In this document: in pieces, positions 1 to 5,892 of the stretch
Layout: each line of letters opens with the position of its first letter
Position numbering within the stretch: the stretch's first letter is position 1
From: Candidatus Izemoplasmatales bacterium
GTDB lineage: Bacteria; Bacillota_I; Bacilli_A; Izemoplasmatales; Hujiaoplasmataceae
Assembly (NCBI GenBank): GCA_028707415.1
Contig: JAQWBC010000024.1
Location: 1 to 10,562, forward strand
Direction of reading: 5' to 3'
Length of the DNA stretch: 10,562 nucleotides
Position numbers and translations under genes: made by a program
Notes under the pieces: generated by a model
Told to the model about the DNA's origin: nothing
Databases searched by the model: none
What the model saw: the letters and a program-made list of their open reading frames with translations, nothing else

Positions 1-531
1 TTTATACATGTAATAGCTTACAGCGCCACTGGCACCAAGTAATTCTAGCAAAACGACGAAAATGAAAATACGACGAATGTTTTTGCCTTCTCGGAAGGTA
101 ATCGATAAGAGATGGCCACCAATAATCAAATTGACAATCAGAACCCCAAGTGCCGCAAGGACAATCAAATTGAACAATTTTTCGGCTTCGGTACCAGAAA
201 CCAAACCATCACGGTAAGTAAATATTGCCATTATTAATGTGAATGTCAATGAAAAGATGGTGAATAGAAACATTGGAAGGAAGGCGGCGGAACCGGTTGA
301 TTTTGTGACATGTTCATAACGTGAATGCTCGACGAGCGCTACGATGAAGTAAATCAAACTAAATAAGAACATGAGGCCGCCAACTCCGGCTTTTATATAT
401 AACTCGTTATATCCTGAAGTCAGAATGGAAAGACTAGGAAGATAACTGACGACGGCTGTAAACGGTACTGCCACACAGGTTGTGGTTAGAAGGGAAAGCA
501 AAATGATAATATTGGCAAAAAATTTCTTCAT
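1..531 (-). CDS. Polytopic membrane protein, partial (C-terminus beyond window)
   Basis: An open frame on the minus strand runs from an ATG at 531-529 to the window edge without a stop, giving 177 codons; the 3' end is missing. The product starts MKKFFANIIILLSLL, a signal-anchor-like first hydrophobic segment (about 5-28). Further hydrophobic stretches lie at about 49-67, 83-104, 119-142 and 153-172, with short basic loops such as FREGKNIRR between them. It is therefore an integral membrane protein with at least four or five spans. I recognise no family motif. The start is supported by a ribosome binding site (AAAGAGGTG, 538-546) and a perfect consensus promoter just upstream. It is divergent from the TetR regulator at 929, which may control it; that link is inferred from position only. 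Confidence 0.8.
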   Translation of the reverse strand, partial: MKKFFANIIILLSLLTTTCVAVPFTAVVSYLPSLSILTSGYNELYIKAGVGGLMFLFSLIYFIVALVEHSRYEHVTKSTGSAAFLPMFLFTIFSLTFTLIMAIFTYRDGLVSGTEAEKLFNLIVLAALGVLIVNLIIGGHLLSITFREGKNIRRIFIFVVLLELLGASGAVSYYMYK

Positions 532-561
532 TCGATTCACCTCTTTGTATCATATAAGAAG

Positions 562-590
562 ATTATATAACGATAATTTAGTAATGTCAA
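562..590 (-). promoter_or_regulatory. Sigma-A type promoter of the truncated membrane protein gene
   Basis: On the minus strand TTGACA (590-585) is followed after exactly 17 bp by TATAAT (567-562), a perfect consensus. It lies about 30 bp upstream of the ATG at 531, with the ribosome binding site at 538-546 between them, so the expected 5' leader is short (about 25 nt). Confidence 0.8.
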
Positions 591-739
591 CAAGGTAAAC
601 TGAACTAATCAAGAACGTTTTTAGCGATGACGAGACAGTCATTTAACACCGCTATAAATCAACAAAAAATCGTAAATATGGTTCGTTTGTATTATCAAAT
701 GACATAAGTGGAATGTATTAAGTCTTTTCCAAAAAGAAA

Positions 740-780
740 TACGCCATAATATGTCGTAAAAGTTAGTAATATTTGGCGTA
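740..780. repeat. Spaced inverted repeat TACGCCA / TGGCGTA
   Basis: TACGCCA (740-746) and its exact complement TGGCGTA (774-780) face each other across 27 bp. Allowing one bulged base, pairing extends inward by about five more A/T positions (AATAT on each side). No T-run follows, so it does not look like a terminator. It ends 14 bp upstream of the promoter-like pair at 795-823, a position that would suit a two-site operator. Confidence 0.45.
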
Positions 781-828
781 ATGAATCATTTTAATTGCAT
801 TATTTTTCCGCTTTCGATATAATGAATC
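779..828 (+). repeat. 9-bp direct repeat TAATGAATC
   Basis: TAATGAATC occurs at 779-787 and again at 820-828, 41 bp apart, close to four helical turns. The first copy overlaps the right arm of the 740-780 inverted repeat and the second overlaps the -10 box of the upstream promoter candidate. Short AT-rich repeats can arise by chance, so this is only a candidate pair of protein binding sites. Confidence 0.35.
795..823 (+). promoter_or_regulatory. Second rightward promoter candidate upstream of the TetR gene
   Basis: TTGCAT (795-800) and a perfect TATAAT (818-823) are separated by 17 bp. The -35 matches consensus only in TTG. It could give a longer TetR transcript with about 100 nt of leader, or a short independent RNA. 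Confidence 0.4.
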
Positions 829-866
829 GGTATTTTGTTTGTTAATCATAACTTTACGGTTTTGTG

Positions 867-883
867 ATATTGACAACCAATAT
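867..883. promoter_or_regulatory. Palindrome over the TetR -35 box, candidate operator
   Basis: ATATTG-N5-CAATAT is a perfect 6-bp inverted repeat with a 5-bp centre, and it covers the -35 hexamer (870-875). With one or two bases skipped, GTG and CAC flanks extend it to about 864-887. TetR-family repressors commonly bind such palindromes over their own promoter, so autorepression is a reasonable inference. Confidence 0.5.
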
Positions 884-898
884 ACACCATGTTATTAT
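870..898 (+). promoter_or_regulatory. Main promoter of the TetR regulator
   Basis: TTGACA (870-875) and TATTAT (893-898) are separated by 17 bp, one base from full consensus. The start point would fall near 905, giving a leader of about 24 nt that carries the strong AAGGAGG ribosome binding site at 915-921. Confidence 0.8.
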
Positions 899-928
899 GA
901 AATCAGCAAGACAGAAGGAGGGTTGTAA

Positions 929-1501
929 ATGCAAGTACTGAAAGAATCGGTTAAAAAAGCAATTCTGAATGGTGCAATTATCGAGTTTTTCGAAAACGGA
1001 TACCAAAATGCAAACATGCGCCGAATCGCTGACAGTGCCGGAATTACAGTAGGAAACATCTACAGGTACTTTGATAATAAAGAGGCCTTGTTTAATTCTG
1101 TCCTACTGCCAGCTCAAAAAGCCATCAATGATTTAGAATCATTCGATAAAAAGTTGCACATCACTCACATCGAGAACCAAAAAGAAGCAACGCAAATTGT
1201 TACTTACGTCATGAATGTCTTACGTCCCTATACTAAAGAAATCTTCATTATGATTTTCAATAGTAATGGAACTCATTATCATCAAGTCAAGAATCAATTA
1301 GAATCGCTTGTTGTTTCCAAGATTAAAGAGTATTATCCAGGACTGTTCCAAGACTATTTCTTAAAGATCGTCGCGGCAAGTTTCATTCAAGCTTTGTTCG
1401 TGGTTTTCAAAGACAACGTAAACGACGTCAAGAAGATTCAAGATATGATCATTCAAATGATTGTGTTCTACTTCAGAGATGTCCAAAACCGCTTATTCTA
1501 G
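929..1501 (+). CDS. TetR/AcrR-family transcriptional regulator
   Basis: This 190-residue protein has the usual TetR length. The N-terminal DNA-binding domain (about 8-54) contains the family signature: a first helix ending FFENGYQNANM, then RRIADSAGITVGNIYRYF (31-48) and the closing NKEALF (50-55). The C-terminal ligand-binding and dimerisation half is mostly helical and, as usual for the family, has no recognisable substrate motif; it ends in hydrophobic helices (about 141-183). The start is fixed by AAGGAGG seven bases upstream and a near-consensus promoter. A palindrome on the -35 suggests autorepression. The neighbouring divergent membrane protein is the natural second target. The inducer cannot be read from the sequence. 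The gene is monocistronic, with a hairpin terminator 24 bp after its TAG stop. Confidence 0.92.
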   Translation: MQVLKESVKKAILNGAIIEFFENGYQNANMRRIADSAGITVGNIYRYFDNKEALFNSVLLPAQKAINDLESFDKKLHITHIENQKEATQIVTYVMNVLRPYTKEIFIMIFNSNGTHYHQVKNQLESLVVSKIKEYYPGLFQDYFLKIVAASFIQALFVVFKDNVNDVKKIQDMIIQMIVFYFRDVQNRLF

Positions 1502-1524
1502 CTAAATTACTTGATAGAAAGTAA

Positions 1525-1556
1525 AACGCCCTCATTATATTTGAGGACGTTTTTTT
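1525..1556 (+). terminator. Rho-independent terminator after the TetR gene
   Basis: AACGCCCTCA (1525-1534) pairs with TGAGGACGTT (1542-1551) with a single C-A mismatch and a 7-nt loop, followed by seven T residues (1550-1556). The T-run overlaps the stop codon of the convergent ligase gene (1557-1555). On the minus strand the hairpin is followed by only TTTT, so it may act weakly in that direction too. Confidence 0.85.
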
Positions 1557-3183
1557 AATGTTTTTCCTTGGATTCCAATAATAAGATGTCGATTTTACCA
1601 ACGATTGTATGTGGCATTTCCTCGAGATATTCAATCATCTTCGGAACCGCATAAATCGAAAGCTCTTCTTTGATTCTGAGTTTAATGTAATCGTCATCCA
1701 GTTCTTTTTGAGCATCAGCTTTCAGCTTGATAAATAATTTAATCATATGCCCTTTATCAAAATCATCAATTCCGATGGCTGCTGCCTCGGCCACTCCGGG
1801 AAACGATGTGACCAATGTTTCAATCTCGGAAGGCATAATGGGAATCCCCGATACTTTGACAATTCGTTTTAGTCGTTGTTTGAAATGGAGATGACCATCT
1901 GTAGTTAAATAGCCAAAGTCACCAGTTAGGACCCAGACGGTTCCTTCTGAACCGATAAGAAAGGTGCCTTCAGTCGCTTCTTGATCTTGGAAATAACCAT
2001 TCATTCGGGTATCACCAGCGACGGCAATTTCTCCCGATTCGCCTATTGCTACTTCTGTTCTCGTCTCAAGATCAACGATTTTAATACGGATTCCAGGTAA
2101 AGGTCTCCCCACACTGTCATTACGGTAATCATTAAGCGTATTCACACAACAAACAGTCACGACTTCGGTTAATCCGTAGCCTTCTAATAGTTGACTTTGT
2201 GATTTCCATTTATGCATCAAATCGTCAAATTTTTGCTTAAGTGTCGGGCTGACAAAATCACCGCCAACAAAAGCCTGATGAAGGTTACGCAAATGTTCTC
2301 CGGCAAATTCCGGTTTTGCAAGCAGATTCTCAAATAAGGAAGGAACACCGATAATATAATTAATACGGTTTTTCTTAAGCAAATCAATGGTCTCATAAGC
2401 ATTAAACTTCGGCATTAATGCATCACATCCGCCAAAGCACAGTAGCGCGTGAACCCCCATACACAGTCCAAAGCCATGAAACATTGGCAATACCGCAAGC
2501 ATTGTCTTATCAGAAAATTTCGATTCATTCAATATATATTCAGTTTTCATTGCTAATGAGTTGATGGCAAAACTCGATAAGACAATCGTTTTCGGTTTTC
2601 CCGAAGTACCGCCACTATGAAGATAGACAGCTGCTTCTTGAGGCAAAACAGCATCTTCGACCCCGTTATTGCCCATCTTTAGCAAAGACTTAAACCGGAT
2701 TACCTGAGCTGAAAAGCGAATATTAACAAACCGCTTATGGTTGATGATACGATAACCTATTTGTTTGACTAGCCCCATCTCATCAACTGGGTTGCATAAA
2801 ACAATGAGTAAATCGTGATTGGCTAGCAATGGTGAATAACTGTCATAGAATGAATCGATAATGAACAAATGATGACTGTTGGTTGTCTCTAAAAATCCTT
2901 CCATTTGCTTAAGTGGAGTGAGAGGATGGACCATATGACAAATAGCGCCAATTTTATTACATGCATAAAACGCATAAATACAAGCGAAAATATTAGGCAT
3001 ACAGATGGTGATGACGTCACCTTTTTTGATGCCGATTGCTTGCAGCCCCACAGCCGTTTGATCAACACGTTTTATTAAAGTTCGATAATTAATATACTTA
3101 CCCATAAATAGCAAAGCCTTGTTTTGGGGATTAGTATTGGCAGAATCGCGTATAGCAGCGTACAATGACTGTCGCGGGTCCAT
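1555..3183 (-). CDS. Class I adenylate-forming enzyme, acyl-CoA ligase-like
   Basis: A 542-residue member of the AMP-binding superfamily (acyl-CoA synthetase / ligase type), the usual full length. The family activates a carboxylate with ATP to an acyl-AMP and then transfers the acyl group to a thiol such as CoA or a carrier protein. Visible core motifs: the P-loop YLHSGGTSGKPK (187-198), the adenine-binding LLEGYGLTE (332-340), the ribose-binding TGDFG (420-424), the hinge region QRLKR into VSGIPIMPSEIE (436-455), and the C-terminal PHTIVGK with catalytic Lys530. It has no signal peptide or membrane span, so it is cytoplasmic or membrane-associated. The carboxylate substrate cannot be assigned from sequence. 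The start is set by AGGAGGT at 3194-3188. It lies 24 bp behind the membrane acyltransferase gene and so is co-transcribed with it; making an acyl donor for that enzyme is plausible but inferred. Confidence 0.9.
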   Translation of the reverse strand: MDPRQSLYAAIRDSANTNPQNKALLFMGKYINYRTLIKRVDQTAVGLQAIGIKKGDVITICMPNIFACIYAFYACNKIGAICHMVHPLTPLKQMEGFLETTNSHHLFIIDSFYDSYSPLLANHDLLIVLCNPVDEMGLVKQIGYRIINHKRFVNIRFSAQVIRFKSLLKMGNNGVEDAVLPQEAAVYLHSGGTSGKPKTIVLSSFAINSLAMKTEYILNESKFSDKTMLAVLPMFHGFGLCMGVHALLCFGGCDALMPKFNAYETIDLLKKNRINYIIGVPSLFENLLAKPEFAGEHLRNLHQAFVGGDFVSPTLKQKFDDLMHKWKSQSQLLEGYGLTEVVTVCCVNTLNDYRNDSVGRPLPGIRIKIVDLETRTEVAIGESGEIAVAGDTRMNGYFQDQEATEGTFLIGSEGTVWVLTGDFGYLTTDGHLHFKQRLKRIVKVSGIPIMPSEIETLVTSFPGVAEAAAIGIDDFDKGHMIKLFIKLKADAQKELDDDYIKLRIKEELSIYAVPKMIEYLEEMPHTIVGKIDILLLESKEKH

Positions 3184-3207
3184 AGTGACCTCCTGATTAA
3201 TTTTGAT

Positions 3208-4008
3208 TTAGAAGCGATATCCGAGAATCATACCCAGTAAAATCACGAAGCCGAAGATGATAATCTGATGAAGCAAAAAAATAAGGAATGAATGTCTACC
3301 GGTAAAAGTAAAGATTTTGTGCCACTTGCCATCAAGTCCGGGAAGAAGACTAACACGATGTTTATAAAATGTATTACCTATCACTGTGCCAAGCATAATA
3401 ATCCCAGTATATGGAACAAGGCCAAATGAATCAGCTCCATACCCTTTTGTGCCAACAATGATTTCCCAGAAGTTAGATATGTTTAGCTCCGCAATAAAAC
3501 CTAAATGATAGTATTCGAAAGATAATCCTAGAATAATGATTACTCCGCCCAAAATCAGTATAAATATATCATTATTCCAAAGCTTGCGCAATAGCGCGAT
3601 AATCAATATTGATGATGCAAACATATGAATGATACCAAAATAAATACCGATATTCAAATCACTCAGAGTTTCAATCAAAATCGTTCCTGCTGATATAGCC
3701 AAAGCGAATGCCAAAAACTTTACTCCCCGACGCCAATTAGAACGACTGAAGGTAAAACTTATCCCCGATACCAAAAGGAATATGGCGATAAAAACATGAT
3801 GCCCAACCTCACGAAGTGCTGATGCCCAATAATCTTGGGCGAGGCCAACAATACCTTGAATTACTTCATTATTCACCGTGGCATAATTGGAAAACCAGAC
3901 CGGCATGCTAGCTAAATCGTAAAGAAGGTGGTCAAAGACCATCATAATAATCGAAAATCCTCGCAAAAAATCTAGTTCCCAAACTCGGCTTTTAATATCT
4001 TTTTCCAT
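3208..4008 (-). CDS. DUF1624 / heparan-alpha-glucosaminide N-acetyltransferase-like membrane protein
   Basis: With the start chosen here the protein has 266 residues and about seven or eight membrane spans. It shows the landmarks of the HGSNAT catalytic-domain family: N-terminal RVWELDFLRG (8-17) followed by IMMVFDH (21-27), FLLVSGISF (77-85), GIIHMF (125-130), FGLVPYTGIIMLG (185-197) and the C-terminal GRHSFLIFLLHQ (237-248). The eukaryotic member transfers acetyl from cytosolic acetyl-CoA across the membrane to glucosamine; His27 sits where that family has its proposed acyl-accepting histidine. Bacterial substrates are mostly unknown. The frame is open 21 codons further upstream (to an ATG at 4071), but that extension contains a perfect promoter, so I start at ATG 4008-4006, which has GAGGA (4018-4014) five bases upstream. 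It is the first gene of an operon with the acyl ligase. Confidence 0.85.
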   Translation of the reverse strand: MEKDIKSRVWELDFLRGFSIIMMVFDHLLYDLASMPVWFSNYATVNNEVIQGIVGLAQDYWASALREVGHHVFIAIFLLVSGISFTFSRSNWRRGVKFLAFALAISAGTILIETLSDLNIGIYFGIIHMFASSILIIALLRKLWNNDIFILILGGVIIILGLSFEYYHLGFIAELNISNFWEIIVGTKGYGADSFGLVPYTGIIMLGTVIGNTFYKHRVSLLPGLDGKWHKIFTFTGRHSFLIFLLHQIIIFGFVILLGMILGYRF

Positions 4009-4036
4009 AAGATTCCTCAGATATTGGTTTGAATAC

Positions 4037-4065
4037 ATTATATTATACATTAGAAGCTCTGTCAA
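4037..4065 (-). promoter_or_regulatory. Consensus promoter of the acyltransferase-ligase operon
   Basis: On the minus strand TTGACA (4065-4060) and TATAAT (4042-4037) are separated by exactly 17 bp. Transcription would begin near 4030, downstream of the most upstream in-frame ATG (4071-4069), so a transcript from it could not be translated from that codon. The resulting leader of about 22 nt carries the ribosome binding site for the ATG at 4008. Confidence 0.8.
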
Positions 4066-4106
4066 AACCATTTTTCCTCACAAAAATATAGAATTTAGGG
4101 ACATTT

Positions 4107-4126
4107 GCCAATAAATAGCCGATAAA
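4107..4126 (+). repeat. Tandem GCC-N-ATAAA motif upstream of the lipoprotein gene
   Basis: GCCAATAAA (4107-4115) and GCCGATAAA (4118-4126) recur with an 11-bp period, one helical turn, so both would face the same side of the DNA. They lie just before the AT-rich -10 candidates (TATATT 4132-4137 or TATTAT 4134-4139). No good -35 hexamer lies 17 bp upstream of either, which suits a promoter needing an activator or an alternative sigma factor. This is a candidate only. Confidence 0.35.
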
Positions 4127-4168
4127 AACCGTATATTATGCAAGAAAGATAAACAAGGAGGAAATATG

Positions 4169-5278
4169 ATGAAAAAATTATTATTAGGATTATTTGTTTT
4201 AACGCTGGGCATCACTTTAACCGCATGCAATTCAGCAAGTGCCGATGTTTTCACGGATGCGGATGATGTCTACGCTTTCCAAGCTGTATCGGCTACCGAA
4301 TTATTAGCTGGAGCTCAAGAATCCATCGTTCTCACCGCCATGCCATTAAGTATGAACGATTTTACCAGCCCTGAAATGACATTGCTTGAAGAAACTACCA
4401 CCCTCGAAAACGAAGAACCAATCGGGACCGAAGAGGTCGATGTCTTAGACCAGTATCTCTCAATGATGGAACGATTTCTCGGGGATGACAATGGCCTCGC
4501 GGTTACGGCCGTCGAATCGGACTTACCCGAGTATGCCATTAAAATCGTTTATACTTCCCGAAATCTTCTTGGAGAAAACGTCGTTTATACTTTATATTAT
4601 AACGAAGTCCTTTATGAAGAAATAGAGGAACCCGTTGATGAAACGGAAAATGAGGAAGAAACCACCACAACCGAACCCCTTGGTTATGGCGATCAAACCC
4701 GCGAATGTGAATTTGAAGATAATGCCGACGGCGATATTGTATACTTGCTCTATGGCATTTTGATTGTCGGCGATACCACCTACAATCTTGAAGGCAAAAA
4801 AGTTATCGAGGGAACGGAAGAAATTATGTTGCTTCGTTCTTATATCGATCATGACAACTATGTAAAAGTAAGCTATAAAATCGATTCCGAAGATAGCGAA
4901 CAAAAGTTCTTCTATGAAGTTGTTACTGATGGAATAATCATATCCCGTAGCAAAGTCAAAGTCGAAACCGAAGATAATGAAATCAAAACAAGACTTGAAT
5001 TCATCGATGGTGATGTTAGTGGAAAATATGTGTTCATCCAAGAAGTTGAAGGCAACATCACTTATATTAAAATCAAATATGAAATTGAAAACGGTGATGT
5101 TACCGAATCCGGAATGATTCATATCACTGCCACATATGACGAACTCACCGAAGTAACCACTTATGATTATAACGTAAAACCCGATGGCCATGCTGAGTAC
5201 CACCACCAAAAAGGCCATACGAATCGTCATGGTAACCAATCGTCAAATAAACAATCACAATCAGGACAAAACAACTAA
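4169..5278 (+). CDS. Lipoprotein, paralogue of the adjacent anti-sigma candidate's exported domain
   Basis: A 369-residue secreted lipoprotein. MKKLLLGLFVLTLGITLTAC is a classical type II signal peptide with lipobox LTAC (Cys20). The mature part carries FQAVSA (37-42), a block at 93-145 (ending LYYN), GILI (196-199), IDHDNYV (226-232) and IKIKYE, then a His/Lys/Asn/Gln-rich tail with RHGNQS (353-358). The same blocks occur in order in the membrane protein at 5893-7068, which shows common ancestry. Unlike that protein it has an extra acidic, threonine-rich segment (about 149-172). I recognise no named domain. Two ATGs are adjacent; the second (4169) is seven bases from AAGGAGG (4155-4161) against four for 4166, so it is preferred, at a cost of one residue. 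No terminator separates it from the sigma gene 84 bp downstream. A part in envelope sensing is inferred. Confidence 0.85.
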   Translation: MKKLLLGLFVLTLGITLTACNSASADVFTDADDVYAFQAVSATELLAGAQESIVLTAMPLSMNDFTSPEMTLLEETTTLENEEPIGTEEVDVLDQYLSMMERFLGDDNGLAVTAVESDLPEYAIKIVYTSRNLLGENVVYTLYYNEVLYEEIEEPVDETENEEETTTTEPLGYGDQTRECEFEDNADGDIVYLLYGILIVGDTTYNLEGKKVIEGTEEIMLLRSYIDHDNYVKVSYKIDSEDSEQKFFYEVVTDGIIISRSKVKVETEDNEIKTRLEFIDGDVSGKYVFIQEVEGNITYIKIKYEIENGDVTESGMIHITATYDELTEVTTYDYNVKPDGHAEYHHQKGHTNRHGNQSSNKQSQSGQNN

Positions 5279-5307
5279 TATATAAATATATATTTTCCGT
5301 CCCATTC

Positions 5308-5362
5308 TGTATCAACCCCGGCAATTTATGATATAATTATCAGCGAAAGCCGGGGTGATACA
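5308..5362. repeat. 14-bp inverted repeat bracketing the sigma-gene promoter and covering its ribosome binding site
   Basis: TGTATCAACCCCGGC (5308-5322) and GCCGGGGTGATACA (5349-5362) are complementary over 14 bp with one bulged A (5314 or 5315). The 26-bp loop holds the extended -10 box, the left arm covers the -35 position, and the right arm contains the GGGGTGA ribosome binding site and ends at the base before the ATG. As DNA it could be a two-site operator. As RNA it can form only in read-through transcripts from the lipoprotein gene, where it would hide the ribosome binding site; transcripts begun inside the loop carry only the right arm. No T-run follows, so it is not a terminator. Confidence 0.8.
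5329..5337 (+). promoter_or_regulatory. Extended -10 promoter of the sigma / anti-sigma operon
   Basis: TG-A-TATAAT (5329-5337) is a perfect extended -10 element. The hexamer 17 bp upstream, GTATCA (5309-5314), is a poor -35, as is common with extended -10 promoters. The start would be near 5344, leaving a leader of about 19 nt. The ATGATATAAT core also occurs at the O-antigen-ligase-like gene's promoter. It reads as a housekeeping promoter, not a clear ECF promoter (no CGT-type -10 seen). Confidence 0.7.
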
Positions 5363-5887
5363 ATGGCACATCAATTCGATGATTATTTAGATTTATTAAT
5401 CGCCAAGGACGAAAAAGCCTTTGCTTATATCTATGATCATACCAAGCGCGGTGTCTACTCTATTATCGTCTCCATTGTTAAAGACCAGGGCGCTACCGAA
5501 GACTTGATGCAAGACACATATACCAAAATGATTAAAAATATTCATTCTTACCAACGCGGACGTAATTTCGCGGCTTGGTTATTTGAAATCGCCAAAAATT
5601 TGGCTTATGATTACCTTCGCAATGCCAAGCCAATCACATATGTTGACCCTCAAGAACAAGATTACCTGTTCAATAAGCCAAATTTAGATAGTCCCAAAAC
5701 CGATTATACAATGGCTGAATTGTTAACGCCACTTAACGAAACAGAACGGCAAATTGTTTTGTTAAGAATCGTATCAAATACCAAATTTAAGGATATTGCC
5801 ACTACAACCAGCAAGCCTTTAGGCACTGTCTTAGGAATTTATAATCAAGCTTTGAAAAAAATGAAGAAATACCTCAGAAAGGAGTGA
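5363..5887 (+). CDS. ECF-type RNA polymerase sigma factor (sigma-70 family)
   Basis: This 174-residue protein has the two-domain ECF layout. Region 2 (about 17-88) includes AFAYIYDHTKRGVYSI, EDLMQDTYTKMIKNI and AAWLFEIAKNLAYDYLRN, the core-binding and -10 recognition helices. A variable linker (89-112) leads to region 4 (about 118-171), with ETERQIVLLRIV followed by the helix-turn-helix FKDIATTTSKPLGTVLGIYNQALKKMKK (in 142-169). No regions 1 or 3 are present. It would direct RNA polymerase to a small regulon, probably under control of the downstream membrane protein. Its TGA stop (5885-5887) lies five bases before the next gene's ATG, with that gene's ribosome binding site inside its last codons, so the two are tightly coupled. 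The ribosome binding site GGGGTGA (5352-5358) is buried in an inverted repeat. Confidence 0.93.
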   Translation: MAHQFDDYLDLLIAKDEKAFAYIYDHTKRGVYSIIVSIVKDQGATEDLMQDTYTKMIKNIHSYQRGRNFAAWLFEIAKNLAYDYLRNAKPITYVDPQEQDYLFNKPNLDSPKTDYTMAELLTPLNETERQIVLLRIVSNTKFKDIATTTSKPLGTVLGIYNQALKKMKKYLRKE

Positions 5888-5892
5888 AACCC

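Larger units (their letters stand above)
532..928. other. 397-bp divergent intergenic region
   Basis: I see no coding frame in this stretch. It holds the consensus promoter for the leftward gene (562-590), a TetR promoter (870-898) with a palindrome on its -35 box, a second rightward promoter-like pair (795-823), a spaced inverted repeat (740-780) and a 9-bp direct repeat (779-787 and 820-828). About 200 bp (591-790) lies outside any recognised promoter, which is long for two simple divergent promoters. It could hold upstream operator sites or a small RNA, but neither is demonstrated. Confidence 0.6.

Noticed and set aside
627..642. Small palindrome ATGAC-N6-GTCAT in the divergent gap.
   Set aside because: Only 5-bp arms, away from both main promoters; expected by chance in a region of this length.
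4009..4071. N-terminal extension of the acyltransferase to the ATG at 4071.
   Set aside because: It contains the operon's consensus promoter, and the family's conserved region begins only after residue 28 of the extended form. A GAGG-like site before 4071 exists, so the extension is not fully excluded.
4592..5239. A 215-codon open frame antisense to the lipoprotein gene, giving a hydrophobic protein.
   Set aside because: The sense gene is secure (lipobox, strong ribosome binding site, paralogue). The antisense frame has no visible ribosome binding site or promoter, and its Phe/Ile-rich product is what the complement of Glu/Lys/Asn-rich coding DNA gives.
5279..5300. AT-only hairpin after the lipoprotein stop as a terminator.
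   Set aside because: The pairing is between runs of A/T (ATATATA types) with no GC and no clean T-run. I do not regard it as a functional terminator.
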